From: Armillaria gallica
Taxonomy: Eukaryota > Basidiomycota > Agaricomycetes > Agaricales > Physalacriaceae
Direction: 5' to 3'
Length of the DNA: 64,000 nucleotides
Assembly (NCBI GenBank): GCA_037576215.1
Contig: JBANDB010000001.1
Coordinates: 124,001-188,000, forward strand
Positions 53,506-64,000 of the stretch are shown here, in pieces; position 1 is the stretch's first letter, and each line of letters begins with the position of its first letter. A program made the position numbers and the translations under genes. The notes below the pieces were generated by a model, which had not been told where the DNA came from, did not search any database, and saw nothing but the letters and a program-made list of their open reading frames with translations.

Positions 53506-56500
53506 TGCTATATTTATATTTCATCACACCAAAAAAAAGTCTCACAGTCACTTAGTCCTAGGTGACGTGAATCAGCAGGCGATTTGTATTTTTTTTTACC
53601 TTGTAACAAACACAAACCAGCTTCCAGGTGCGGACTAATGGAGGGAAATGAGGGCTGCGTGATATGTTGTGAAAGTTAGAGAAGAATGCGCAGTATCCAC
53701 GTGCATTTTTCATGGACAGTGCTCCTTTGTCTATGCTGCTTGTTCCTTTATCTTTACCGCGATAAGAATGACAGTAAATATAGCTCAGATGAAATGGGTG
53801 CAATGCAAGGTGTGCCAAGAAAGAGAAGCAATCCGAAGCCACAGAACATCAGGAAAACTGACCCAGTGTGTTGGCTGTACTAGTGAAAGAAATGGATATC
53901 TAGAGGTATTCAGACGCCACCTCCACCGGCGAGCACCATCTGAGATCTGACGGATAAAGTGTACATGCAAGAGCAAAGGGTGAAGTTGGCTCTACGCCTG
54001 AATGCCCCGAAAGAATTCCGCAACGAGTTGTGACTGTGAACTATGACATCGGTGCCCAAATCTTTTTAAAAGATGCGCTGAAGAGTTTCAGACATCGAGC
54101 TGACATCCCGATCCCTCGGCGCAGGGCTTCTTCGTTTCCTGCTTTCTGATTACAGTTTCTGTTCCCATTTACTCCTTGTTACTGCAGATTTAGGCTTTCT
54201 CGAGTCTCAGTAAGCCCTTTGTTCTGTGTCATGTTGGTTTTTATCACAGATCCAAGCCGATAAAGAAGTTCAGATTTAGTCACAAAAGAATAAGCACACG
54301 CATTAATCCAGCACGTGTCAAATGGCCAATTTTCGCTCTTTACTCTGTCTGGACTCAGAGTCATGTATAGCGTAAATCAGATAGGAGAATCTGGTTGCTC
54401 TACTATGGTGATAGTATATATAGACATCTGCAGACTCGACTCGAGGTTTAGTGATCCTGAAGTAATGACCCCAGGTTTCCACGAGCTCAGCTTATAAAGA
54501 CTGTTGTCGAGAACTCCAGCCAAAGTGGCGCTCTGGCATGAAGAGGAGGAACAGTGGTCGCGTCCATAGCTAGAGTAGAGTGCAAGCGCGTCCCAGTCCA
54601 GATGAGTCGGACTCAGACCGTATGTTTGCCATCACATCGAAACTCTGTGGACACCCGAGGTCTACCACTTGACTTGACATGTACAGTTGCCAGTAGATAT
54701 TCTAGTCACAAAATATATATGCCGGTTGACGGCCTCGCTCAAACCACAGTCTCTTGAAAAAAGAATAGAAATACATATAGGTGAAACTGTAAAAACAAAT
54801 ATACAGAATGGCAGATATTTTCATATGATTACCATCTCCTGCAAAACCACGAATGATAGTTCTCGCTCTGCTTCAGACCACAAAGAGCATTCAGCCAGTC
54901 CATTCGCAACCAGTCTTGTCCTCTTCGCGAGCCATGCGAATCATTGGTTTTTGGATCTGGTCAATAACTAGGGAGGAACCACTCCAGCTTAGGGTTCGTA
55001 GCCGCGCGGCATTTCTTGCCGTCCAAAAATACTCCAACAACTCAGAAACGCTCCAATCAGTAATTGGTTTCCTGTTCTGTTGCCATTCAGGAGCATAACC
55101 TGGAAGAATAGAAAAGCCCGGTTCCGACGAGGGGACACTAAAAAGGTTAGTGGAAGTTATTGCAGATACTCATCTGAAGCGCGTTTGCAATTTTTGCCCT
55201 CTTCCTTGGTAGTAGTTGTCGTCCAAGTCTGGTCAGTCTCATTTAAAGGATTGAGATCGAAATTGAATTAATACGTTCCATTGGTCATGCTAAATACACA
55301 ACATGAATGCTCAGAATAATGTATTGCCGGTGTATCTAATGAAATACATGTAGTGTGTACAAAATGCAGAGGGTTCTCATGGATAAAATAGTATAGAATG
55401 TGTGCTTATGTCCACACACAGAGAAGAAAATGCTTATGTCATGGTTGGAACAGTCAAGGCGAGTTTCTTCACAGGTGGAGAACCCTCGGCCTCGTTGTCA
55501 CCTGCTGTTGACACCGTCTTGTCGACCTTACATTTGGGAGTGGAGGAGAGAACCAGGAAGCAGAATAGGCAGGCTGGGTGCAGTAACTCTGCTGGTAGAG
55601 CAACTCTTGCCCATAATGCGATAAAGAGTAAAAAGACTTGAAGTAAAGAAATACCGTCTCTCACACCCACTGCCACGGATAGCGACGAACGATGATCAAA
55701 ATGTTGGTTTGGCACAAGAAGTCGGCTATGATAAACTAAGGTTGAGAACCATAGGCACTGTATGTATACGACAGGCTGTGGAACGTGGAAATCGATAGCA
55801 TATCAGTCATACTAAAAATGGGTATGCCAGAGCACCTGTAGTAGCGTTGAAGTGTCAGATCAATATTTGTCAGGTGGGCTTCCTCAACGACGAAGCTGAT
55901 GAGTACATCACAGGCCAGCGTGGACAAAATGAGCGTAAGGAATGTCGTGTTTGGGAGCGGTGCGAAGCGTCGCTATGTCGTATCTTGATACGAGCCTTGC
56001 TGTCATAAGACTCCCAGAGCTTTTGAGAGCAGAGATGTATACGAACAACGTCCTAAACATAATCGCCTAAACCGAACTGGAAAGAGGACACGATACAGCA
56101 TTCGTTTCGTTATAATTGATGCATCTTTTTCCAGGAGGTCGTCGCATTATGGCGGGATCTATGCCTGAGTCGGAGGACCTGCGAAGAAATGAACACCATC
56201 TCCTACAACACCATAGGTAAAAGCTCACCATCCATAAGAATATTGATAAATATTACATTTAGCGGATTGCTCAGCCCCTGAACGTGCGTCAGGGCGGCCG
56301 CAGCTGTGCTCAGCTGTACCAAACGAAAGGAGGCCTTGCACCATATGGAACATTGACGTGCCTGGTCACACCAGTTAGAAGAAATAAACCATGAAAAAAG
56401 GAACGACTCACCCTACTCAACAGCAGGAAAGATCGCACTACAATTGTCATCCACCAATATGAAGCCCGCCACCTCCTTTGCTACGTCAATCTCTTTCTCC

Positions 56501-57226
56501 CCGTTGAAACGCTAATATCCACCAATTGCAATGCAGAAAGATTGTCATCTCATGTCTTGGTGTCCCCCTTGCAAAGACACTCCACATGTCCCACCCGCTC
56601 CATCAACATCACGACGCTCGTCCTATCAATAGCAGCGCCCGTCACTGCACACCTGCTCTGAGAACCGACTATTCAGACCCAGTTTGCGTGCTATTGAGTT
56701 TCCTTGACACCGCCTGCTGTTGGAAGTGCGACGGCGTCGTTTACGCCTTTTCGAGGGGGGTCAAGCATAGCTTAGAAACCTGCCAAAGAATGAGTGCTTG
56801 TGTCGACCCCATTGACTAGTTTTCTTGCATTAGGCGATAAGTGGGAGGTGCAGCTGCCGATGACAAGATTCAGAAGGGTCTTGAGTTCAATATCTATGGA
56901 GCGTACCTCAGTTACTGTTTAACAGCATCCCATTGTCCTGGGTAGAGGCAGAGGGCATGGAACGAAGTCTCGGCACCACGGAAAAGAAGACGGAAGTCCG
57001 TTTGACTAGTCGTCATAGCTTCTGAACTTGGGGTAATAAATGCCGTTCATTGTGTTGATAATAGAAATTATTAATTGTGTTGGTAACATTGTCGGCAAAA
57101 AAAGTGGACGCAGCATTGTGGACCAGCCACAGCAAACAATGTATCGCATAAACCATTTGTCTACCGGTCTAGTATTTAAGGGCCTTAGCTACAGAACGTC
57201 AGAGAGAATTCATCACCCCAGCTGAG
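53506..57226. other. Long stretch without a recognised gene
   Basis: Only short open frames. One (53669-53950, plus strand) has WVQCKVCQERE and LTQCVGCTSE, two CxxC pairs that could form a zinc ribbon, but nothing else supports it. Another (55434-55715, minus) lacks motifs. No repeat match to the rest of the window was found. Confidence 0.35.
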
Positions 57227-57900
57227 ATGAATTTGCACATACCCAGAACCAACCCGGCTTCCTTACTCCTCTCACACAGAGTCTATCGTGAGGTCCTCTC
57301 CCTACAATCTGTCGATGACAGTCATTCTGGAGGAGGATTAATCCTAGAATATCGCTCCGCCGAGAATCAAGTGCTTGAATATGTATATATCCACAACGAC
57401 CCGGCCGCCATGGAGCCGCCTGTTGTTCCACGGCCATTTGGATCAATGCGCGACTCTGAAGCCCTCGCGAATGTACAGTCACACCATGATCCCTGGGTAC
57501 GGCTATCTCTTCTCTTCTCATAATCTGCACTCATTACCGAGCAGACGCCTCCCTTACCGTCCGAGATTGGCGTTATACAGGATATTTCCCTTCATGTCCT
57601 CCCTCCAAATACGAGTCTGGAAACCAAACGTCTCACAACCTTCGCTGCGACTGTATGGGCTTGATATCGTGGACAAAGATGGCAACCCTCAACATGTTGG
57701 AGGAGATGCCAAGGTGGTCAGTAGTACAAGAGGATTTCCATAGCTGGAGACTGAGGGTGAGATTGTGGTTGCCCTCAATGATGATGGACTTCCTCCACAA
57801 TCACCTGAGAGATTCAGGATTATTGGGATGTGCCATATGACTTCTATCATCAAGGACATTTCGTCAGATCGTATACATTTCTGTTTGACTTGCTGTACCC
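57227..57900 (+). pseudogene. Unknown two-copy family, plus copy
   Basis: The first exon-like frame starts MNLHIPRTNPAS, has DSHSGGGLILEYRSAENQV and ends SHHDPW at a GTACGG donor (57497). Later pieces read FPFMSSLQIRVWKPN and LYGLDIVDKDGNPQHVGGD, then a different frame with EIVVALNDDGLPPQSPERF. The GGG-ILxY and LDxV-GxPQHVG motifs are shared with 52748-53505. Splice phases do not join cleanly and a stop follows TRGFP, so it is probably broken. Confidence 0.4.
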
Positions 57901-58764
57901 GAGCTACTACCACGCAGAAGAAGTGTAGCTGTAGTGAATGAATTTATCACATGGCTGTGTCGGCCGACACATAGTGGACATTTCAGGTGTGATGCGGTGA
58001 TTTCCGTAGAGCGGTGCATCCACACACGGTACGTGTGATTAACATACAAGAGATCCTCTATTTCCCTTGTGTCTGTTCATGCTGGGCAGATGGAACCCAG
58101 TTACGGTCAGAGGGTCGAACACGGTCTCAGCACTTAACAATCTCGGAAACTGCATATGTGATAGGGCTGAGAATAGGAGGCAGGTAATTATAATTATTTG
58201 TAGATGAGACAGCAACTAGGGCAGTGTAATCCGACGCTGAGACGTAGTTAAAGTTTACAGTGTCGGTTGATTCCTTTACACTGTTCAGCTACATATTCTT
58301 CCATAGAGAGTCGATACTCACCTCACAAAATGTTGCCAGATCTCATCCAAAGAGAGAATACAAGATCCAGAGACCGGAACCAACAGAATCAAGTCTGTAG
58401 TATTTTATTGGTTCGAGTCAAGGCGACTTCTGTGAACGTTGCTTCAGTTTGCTGCGTCGGTGAATCGATATTAGACGTACCGTTGAATTGTACGACATGG
58501 CTACGAGTAAGGAATAGTAATGCACTGTCCATAAGCGCAAAGTGGCAAGAATTCCAGCGGTTCTGAAGTAGACACCTCAGATTATCCGCGAATTGCAAAG
58601 ACAACCAATCCCAGCCAAAGCGGAGCCCTGGCAAGGGATTGGGCAGACGTCTGACAGCTTCGAAGTCAACATTCAGAACACAACATTTTAAACCCCGATG
58701 ACCTTCTGATTCAAACAAGTACATTGGGATGCAACTGTATACTAGGCCAAGCCTGCCTGTGACT
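57901..58764. repeat. Duplicated host block, second copy
   Basis: 58283-58487 and 58490-58740 match the split blocks at 50010-50212 and 51085-51330. Confidence 0.55.
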
Positions 58765-58865
58765 GTCATCCTTTGCTTTACCTGTTGTTTCACGACGGCA
58801 GTATTTCCTTGTCTGTATCGCAGGATCTATTCTGCTGTGTACACGGCGGCCATCGTAAATATTTC
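58765..58865 (+). pseudogene. F-box-like remnant, copy 3 (short)
   Basis: TGTTTCACGACGGCAGTATT up to the VNIS position matches copies 1 and 2 and then diverges at 58866. Confidence 0.35.
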
Positions 58866-60158
58866 TATACAGGTAGTAAACGTTGAAATCATAGAAGTAG
58901 TAATAGCGCCGTCTCTAGAACTTCTGCGGTCAAACATGGGGCCCAAGTTGTACTCCGAAAGAGTAACTTCTAGCCTTCTACCAAGATTGTAGCTGCCGTT
59001 CATCAGTTGCTATGCAAAATATTCAAGAGTCGTTTGGCGTTGATGACGATGATTTTCTTTGATGCACAAGCTACGTTTAGATATCATCTCTTGCCGATGA
59101 AACTAACGTTCCTTCTAATGATACATAGATTACCAATAGCATGTTTCTAGTGATCTTTCAATCTGGTTAGTATTGCGCTAGGTATACCCTTATGTACTTC
59201 TTGTTGCAATTATGCTGACTCGCTTCTCCAGGGCTTCCTGCCGCCCTTATCATGCTGACATTGTTGGTTCTCTTACTTAACATACCGTGGAATGCGGCAA
59301 TCACCTTCCCGGGATAGATGTGTGAACACACCTTCATCCCATCATCGCTATATGGAAACCCAGAGAATCACCTACCGATACTGCAACCCAGTTGTCGGTT
59401 TCCTTTTCGGTGCTACCATGCTACAATCAGAATCATCGATAGGGATGTTCAGTGTTTGTCATGGTACCTGTCCTCTACGGACGTCGAGTCTGCATTGTTA
59501 ATTCTGAGAGTGTTATGTGAAAGAAGGGATGTGGCTGCGAGTCAGAAGGACGGCTTCTTAGCCGTCCATGTATTGATCATCACTGCATTTGCTTCATGAT
59601 ATAGACCTTCCCCCTTCACACTTCACACAGGACTCGGACTTGCCATGCCCCGCGATGGCCTACCACTTCATATACCCTAGTGCTTACTCCCAAATATCTG
59701 TACTTCGTGTTTTCTAGCCGTCTCTTATCCTCTTGTCCACGCTGACTGCTGGCCAGAGCTCGTCTCGAATGGACGTCTGTACACCCACCACTATCACAGG
59801 CCACTTGATGCTGCTACATCGACCGGTTTTGTATGCTATCAGTGCCTTCCTCATCTCAGGTTGAAGGACCTATCCTTCATCGTACCACAGGAAATATATC
59901 CAGTGAGTTCCATACCATTCCATTGTCCGATTCATGCCAGTTCATCATATTCATACTAGCACCGCATGAGGAACTCTGTTTAATTGTCGGCAATCTGTGA
60001 TACCAATACTCACTTTCTCGAATATCTCATCGCGCAGCCTCTCGTGCCCGAATGATTTGTAAGTATCATAAGCCCAAAGAATAATCAATGAGATCTATTT
60101 CGTGGCCATTGAATTATACTGTAACACAGCTAGACATATTCTCTACTTGATATACAAG
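58866..60158. other. No intact gene recognised
   Basis: Coding-like reading at about 59740-59900 (HADCWPELVSNGRLYTHHYH) is not supported by known motifs. The rest is non-coding as far as I can see. Confidence 0.35.
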
Positions 60159-60166
60159 GTAAGATG
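60159..60166. repeat. 8-bp target site duplication, left
   Basis: GTAAGATG, repeated exactly at 60833-60840. Confidence 0.9.
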
Positions 60167-60832
60167 TAGTGTTGCCGCCGCTCCGGCTCGAGCTGGTGAG
60201 CTAGCCGAGCGGAGCCGGTAATTTCCGAGCCAAGCTCAGAGTGTCGGCTCACAGCTCAATGCTGCTCGGCTTGACAATTTGACCAGCTTCGATGCAGCTT
60301 GAGCGGGTCAAGCTGCCAGCTTCTTCCCAATTAGGACACCAGGAACTTTATACTTATTTCTGCTCTTGTTTATGACCCAAAATTCAAACTACATCTCACA
60401 TAGGCTCGTTTCCTCTCATGCATTGCTACCTGTATCATTTCCGCTAATCATTATCACTCAATGATATAAATTTAGTCGTATTTCCAAAATAGGCACTGGT
60501 GACAAATGGAAAATGACATCGTTGACATGTCACTCAAGAAAGTTTCGAAAGACACATTCCTGACACCTTATAAACATCTTGGTGGATCCAAAAAGGATAC
60601 CTGAGGGTGTGGCTGCCCAAGTTCCCATATATTTACCACCAATGCACTTTAACATGTCTGATACATTTGTATTACCTATTTTGGCACCAAGCTGGCCACT
60701 CAGCAGAAGCCGAGCGGAAGCTGAGCTGAGCGGACACATTTTTTGGCCGCTCGGCTCGGCTAAAAGCTATAAAAGAGTATAGCTCACAAAAAGCGGACCG
60801 AAGCCGAGCGGAGCTGAGCGGCGGCAACACTA
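60167..60832. mobile_element. Non-autonomous hAT-like element, 666 bp
   Basis: The ends are inverted: TAGTGTTGCCGCCGCTC at the left and GAGCGGCGGCAACACTA at the right. They are flanked by an exact 8-bp duplication GTAAGATG, the size made by hAT transposases. Many short GCTCGGCT/AGCCGAGC motifs cluster in the subterminal 130 bp at each end, as transposase-binding repeats do in hAT elements. No long open frame is present, so it depends on a transposase elsewhere. Confidence 0.88.
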
Positions 60833-60840
60833 GTAAGATG
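60833..60840. repeat. 8-bp target site duplication, right
   Basis: GTAAGATG, identical to 60159-60166. Confidence 0.9.
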
Positions 60841-61459
60841 TACCCAGTGATCTCATCAGAACTATGCACTCATACTCATAAACCAGAACATACATCCACC
60901 CATGTATCGTCTGTGAGGCCGTACTCGAAGTTCAGATGAGATTCAAGCCCACTCGATCATTTCTTTGCCAAGAACATACCCTCGAGACTACTATCCTCAA
61001 CCGGATGTGCCGTTTCAAGTCCTCACAGCTTGTCGCACGACCGCAAGGGCTCAATAATCTTTGAACTTTCAGTGTCGTGGATCGTGTTCCAATGCATGCT
61101 CATATTTGTGCTTGATGCCAGCTTCAAATCATATTTAAGCTCTTTCTCGCGCTGTTCCTTACTCACTTGCCACTCTCGCTTTCTCTCTCGACTCTGCCCT
61201 CCTCTGCTTTGCCTTATTCTGCTTTGATGTCGTCCTGGTTTTCTTTCAAGGTGAATAACACAATATTTGTGTATTTTCGAGGCTCAAGTCATGTTGCCAT
61301 TCAGGGTGTAAGATCAGTTGTGGAACTTGCACTTGCCGCGGTCATTAGTGTGTATTTCCCCATACCTCTTAGGTCTCTTATCCTTGTCCTGTAGATATCT
61401 TCGTCCCAAATCCCACATTCTATGTTCGCCGGTCGGTTGGTAGGCAGCCGTTTTTCGAA
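60841..61459. other. Upstream of the small spliced gene
   Basis: No gene is supported. A pyrimidine-rich stretch (about 61140-61240) is of the kind often found before transcription starts in fungi and may belong to the promoter of the gene at 61460. Confidence 0.35.
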
Positions 61460-61864
61460 ATGGATAAGACGAAGAAAAAGCTTGGAGGCAAGCGGGGTAA
61501 AGCGATACTCTATGAAGCTCTTCGTCGCTTCAGAGCTCAGGTCTGGTGGTTGGGAACATACACACTCGCAATATCGTAAGTCGCTGATAATTTTACCGTC
61601 CTATTCTGAAGTTCGGCAGCGCGGGATGGCACTCGTCGAACAACCTAAGTAAACTCAATCACTACACCATCAGAGGGTTTAACGCTGCAGGAAATTTGGT
61701 TTTCATGGCGGAGTTGGCCAACAGGGTGGTGGATAGTGAGGCGTGGGTCTATAGGGCGGGTGAAGCGGCCATGACCTTCGAAGCCAATAAGTATGGAAGG
61801 GTGGTACGTCAATTTCTCTCTGAATATCCGACAAGTAACTGAACATTCCCTTTAGGTTTATTAA
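61460..61864 (+). CDS. Small conserved-looking protein, 84 residues
   Basis: Three exons, 61460-61575, 61674-61803 and 61856-61864 (TAA), with GTAAGT/CAG and GTACGT/TAG introns of 98 and 52 nt and matching phases. The product starts MDKTKKKLGGKRGKAILYEAL. It has a central region rich in hydrophobic and aromatic residues (VWWLGTYTLAI, then NLVFMAELANRV) and ends NKYGRVVY. The basic N-terminus and following hydrophobic stretch would suit a small membrane-bound or mitochondrial protein, but I do not recognise it. It is one of very few undamaged host-like genes here. Confidence 0.5.
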
Positions 61865-63266
61865 ATAGTTACCTGAATTTCTTGGTCTCATCTTGAAAGC
61901 TTACAAAACATGTATATCTGCATTGCTTGATTGTTGACAATTTGCTGATATACGAGAAGAATAGGCTAGGATATATGATATGCTCGTCATCTGCATACGG
62001 GTCCTGTGATCTCAATAGTACGTCGATCATCAGTTCATCATCAGAGCTCACTTTCTTACGCCGGGTTCATCAGATTGCGCAATCATTTCCCGGGAACAAT
62101 AACGTCCTTTTCCCCCTAAGCCATCTCTATCCTCCTTCAGTTGTCTTTACACTTTCACTGATATCTTTCTCTTTTAGTAGGCGCCATCCTTCCCGCCCCT
62201 TTCCTGCTGCCGTTCACTATCTAGTGCATCGTGCTTTCGATCTCCCTGTATACTGATGGAATCCACTCCTGTAATGGGTCAGGATGCTGATTGTCAACTA
62301 TCTATCTCCTCGCTACGAGGGTAAAAGGCATTCGGGCACATACGTTGCCTGGCCAGGCTGGGATGTCCAAATCCAGAGTAGCTGTGGGCTTGGAGCGCTG
62401 AAACTGGGGAGGCGAGTGCCTTCGTATTTCGTTCCGCCTTCCCGTTCAGCTGAGAACCAACACAGCCTCCGCGTGGCTATAATAAGGTTTGCACCATGAT
62501 ATGCAGTCTTCTGTAGTTGTGATGTCAGATTTACTATATCGAGTGTATAATATTGGTCCGCAACACACTCTAAAAACGATTTGCTGCACATACGGCTGTT
62601 GGTTTGGCTAGCTGGGGATGTGAGAATGGAACGGGACGGAAAGAAGCGTGCTCCTCTTCATAATCATCAGAGGGCAGGCGCCTGGAGGTTGTGGTAATCG
62701 TTGACAGCCATGCAGATCGGAGAGCTCTCCAGCCGACGGTTATATTTAATTTTTTTGTCCCGGTGACAACATGACATCCTACCTTGATCTGTACGCGAGC
62801 CCTTACCAGCTTAGACGGTACTGCTGTGGCTACAGCGGGCTACATCATGTATCTGTAATGGGTAAGTCTGAGGATAAATGAAGCCCATTGCAGTTTGAAT
62901 TGACTTGCCACACAGGCACCAAACCGTCCATAAAATCTTATCATCACGCTTCGACTTGCCAACATCCAGTCAGGAACAATACAAGAAGGGATATTGAAAC
63001 AAAGGGAACAGCTCTGGTCCAACAAACCAGCTTCGCTAGAAAGACTGCCGATTCAAGATCATTTAACCCCACATAAATTATGAATAGTGGCAAAATTTCC
63101 CTTCTGAAGTGAATGGATCATATTGAAACGAGTTAAAAGCAGGAAAAAATACAAATACAGGGCTCCGGCCAGCAATAGGCATACGTAGATTGACTCAAGA
63201 CATCACTGTGTCTCCCCCTTCTACAAAATAAGGAGATAAGCTACGTCGTGAAAAGAGTAACAGCAT
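61865..63266. other. No gene recognised
   Basis: Short frames on both strands without motifs. GT-AG-like sites near 62010-62040 may be chance. Confidence 0.35.
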
Positions 63267-64000
63267 TCACATGCCGTAGATTTCAATGTTAAGGCCATCC
63301 TCCTTCATCTCATGTAGTGTTTTCCGCTCGACATCCGATAAAATAATCCGAGAACAGTGGAGGGTGACTTCCCATAAACTCGACCCAGCTGTCTTATGGT
63401 AAATGATCATGTCCACTAAATCCTTTGCGCCAAAATGTATGTTTCCTCCATTGATCGTAAGCTGTGCCAGCATCAAGGGCACTAACTTTAAGTCATAAAA
63501 GACAAGGCGTCCACAGTACTCGGGATCGACATCACACAAAATTGAAAGCTCCAACCGACGTAAGTGGGCGATTCAGGGTGAGAAGTCGGTAAGAATGCGC
63601 ATCATATCTAGCCAATATATAGTAATCATAATCGTTTCAAGAATAGGGGAGTGAGTGAGGAATGCACAGACCGTCTCGAATTCATCTTGGTCATCATCAC
63701 ATATGATGCAGCCAATGATTTCCAACTTGGTCAAAGATGGCGCCTGTAGGAGACCCAAGATAGAAGGATCCTGGATGCACAGGATCTGCAAGGCATGATG
63801 AACAATCACTGCTGGTGGCATTCCTTGGAACTGATCAAAGAAACCGCCCGCCATTTCGAGCTGGTGAAGCTGTGAACCCTGTCTCAACAGCTCTATCGCA
63901 TCCATGCGACCAACTTCACCAAAAATACAAGTTGAGAGCTCCTGCAAAGATATTCAATGAATCCCATCTCCAGACTGGAGAGGCGTTGTAAACGCCCTGA
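63267..64000 (-). pseudogene. F-box/LRR-like protein, 3' part, runs off the edge
   Basis: The minus-strand frame from about 63947 to the TGA at 63267 reads as leucine-rich, F-box-type sequence of mushroom fungi: MDAIELLRQGSQLHQLEM, LLQAPSLTKLEIIGC, AFLTHSPILETIMI, then RLELSILCDVDPEY and a typical KEDGLNIEIYGM end. One TGA at 63575-63573 interrupts it (FSP*IAHLRRLEL) without a frame change and would be arginine if CGA. An AG acceptor near 63942 suggests another exon toward 64000. Such proteins act as substrate adaptors of SCF ubiquitin ligases. Here the stop suggests a pseudogene. Confidence 0.6.

Noticed and set aside
1..64000. UGA reassigned to an amino acid in this organism
   Set aside because: In-frame TGAs fall at expected Arg sites and at a known Trp site, and the F-box-like gene appears to end naturally at TGA. 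C-to-T mutation explains all of them more simply.

Overview
The window looks like repeat-rich, largely heterochromatic sequence from a basidiomycete fungus, probably an agaricomycete. The evidence is short (46-61 nt) GT-AG introns, a Ty3/gypsy element of fungal type, remnants of a fungal cytochrome P450, an alpha/beta hydrolase and an F-box/LRR-type protein, and many degenerate duplicated blocks. I see almost no intact host genes and could not identify the species.

Layout. Positions 580-17560 hold a diverged tandem array of one composite repeat (units about 580-8060, 10935-16020 and 16035-17560). It carries hydrolase remnants, an inserted P450 pseudogene and a set of tRNA-like sequences, all on the minus strand. 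Positions 18740-28000 hold a second pair of duplicated blocks and an inverted copy of part of the first repeat. Positions 28800-32860 hold a PHD-like pseudogene, odd short-repeat and AT-rich stretches and an F-box-like remnant.

Positions 32862-49573 are the main feature: a 16.7-kb Ty3/gypsy LTR retrotransposon whose two 1695-bp LTRs show no difference that I can find. Its sense strand carries gag-PR-RT-RNaseH-integrase in one frame of about 2400 codons, broken only by four TGA codons. Downstream of pol, on the antisense strand, lie two intron-containing genes (42083-44011 and 44934-47253). Both encode proteins with six-cysteine clusters resembling Zn(II)2Cys6 domains. A 16-nt polypurine tract occurs twice: at the right LTR and again between the two antisense genes. 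This is the best candidate in the window for an undescribed system: a giant retrotransposon carrying two putative DNA-binding regulators. Because their introns are antisense to the genomic RNA, they would survive retrotransposition.

Positions 49574-64000 return to duplicated gene remnants: F-box-like blocks, a two-copy unknown family, a 666-bp non-autonomous hAT-like element with an 8-bp target duplication, a small three-exon gene at 61460-61864, and an F-box/LRR-like 3' end running off the right edge.

Premature stops in the recognisable coding remnants are nearly all TGA, as expected from C-to-T change at CGA (or G-to-A at TGG) codons. This suggests methylation-linked decay rather than a recoded genetic code.
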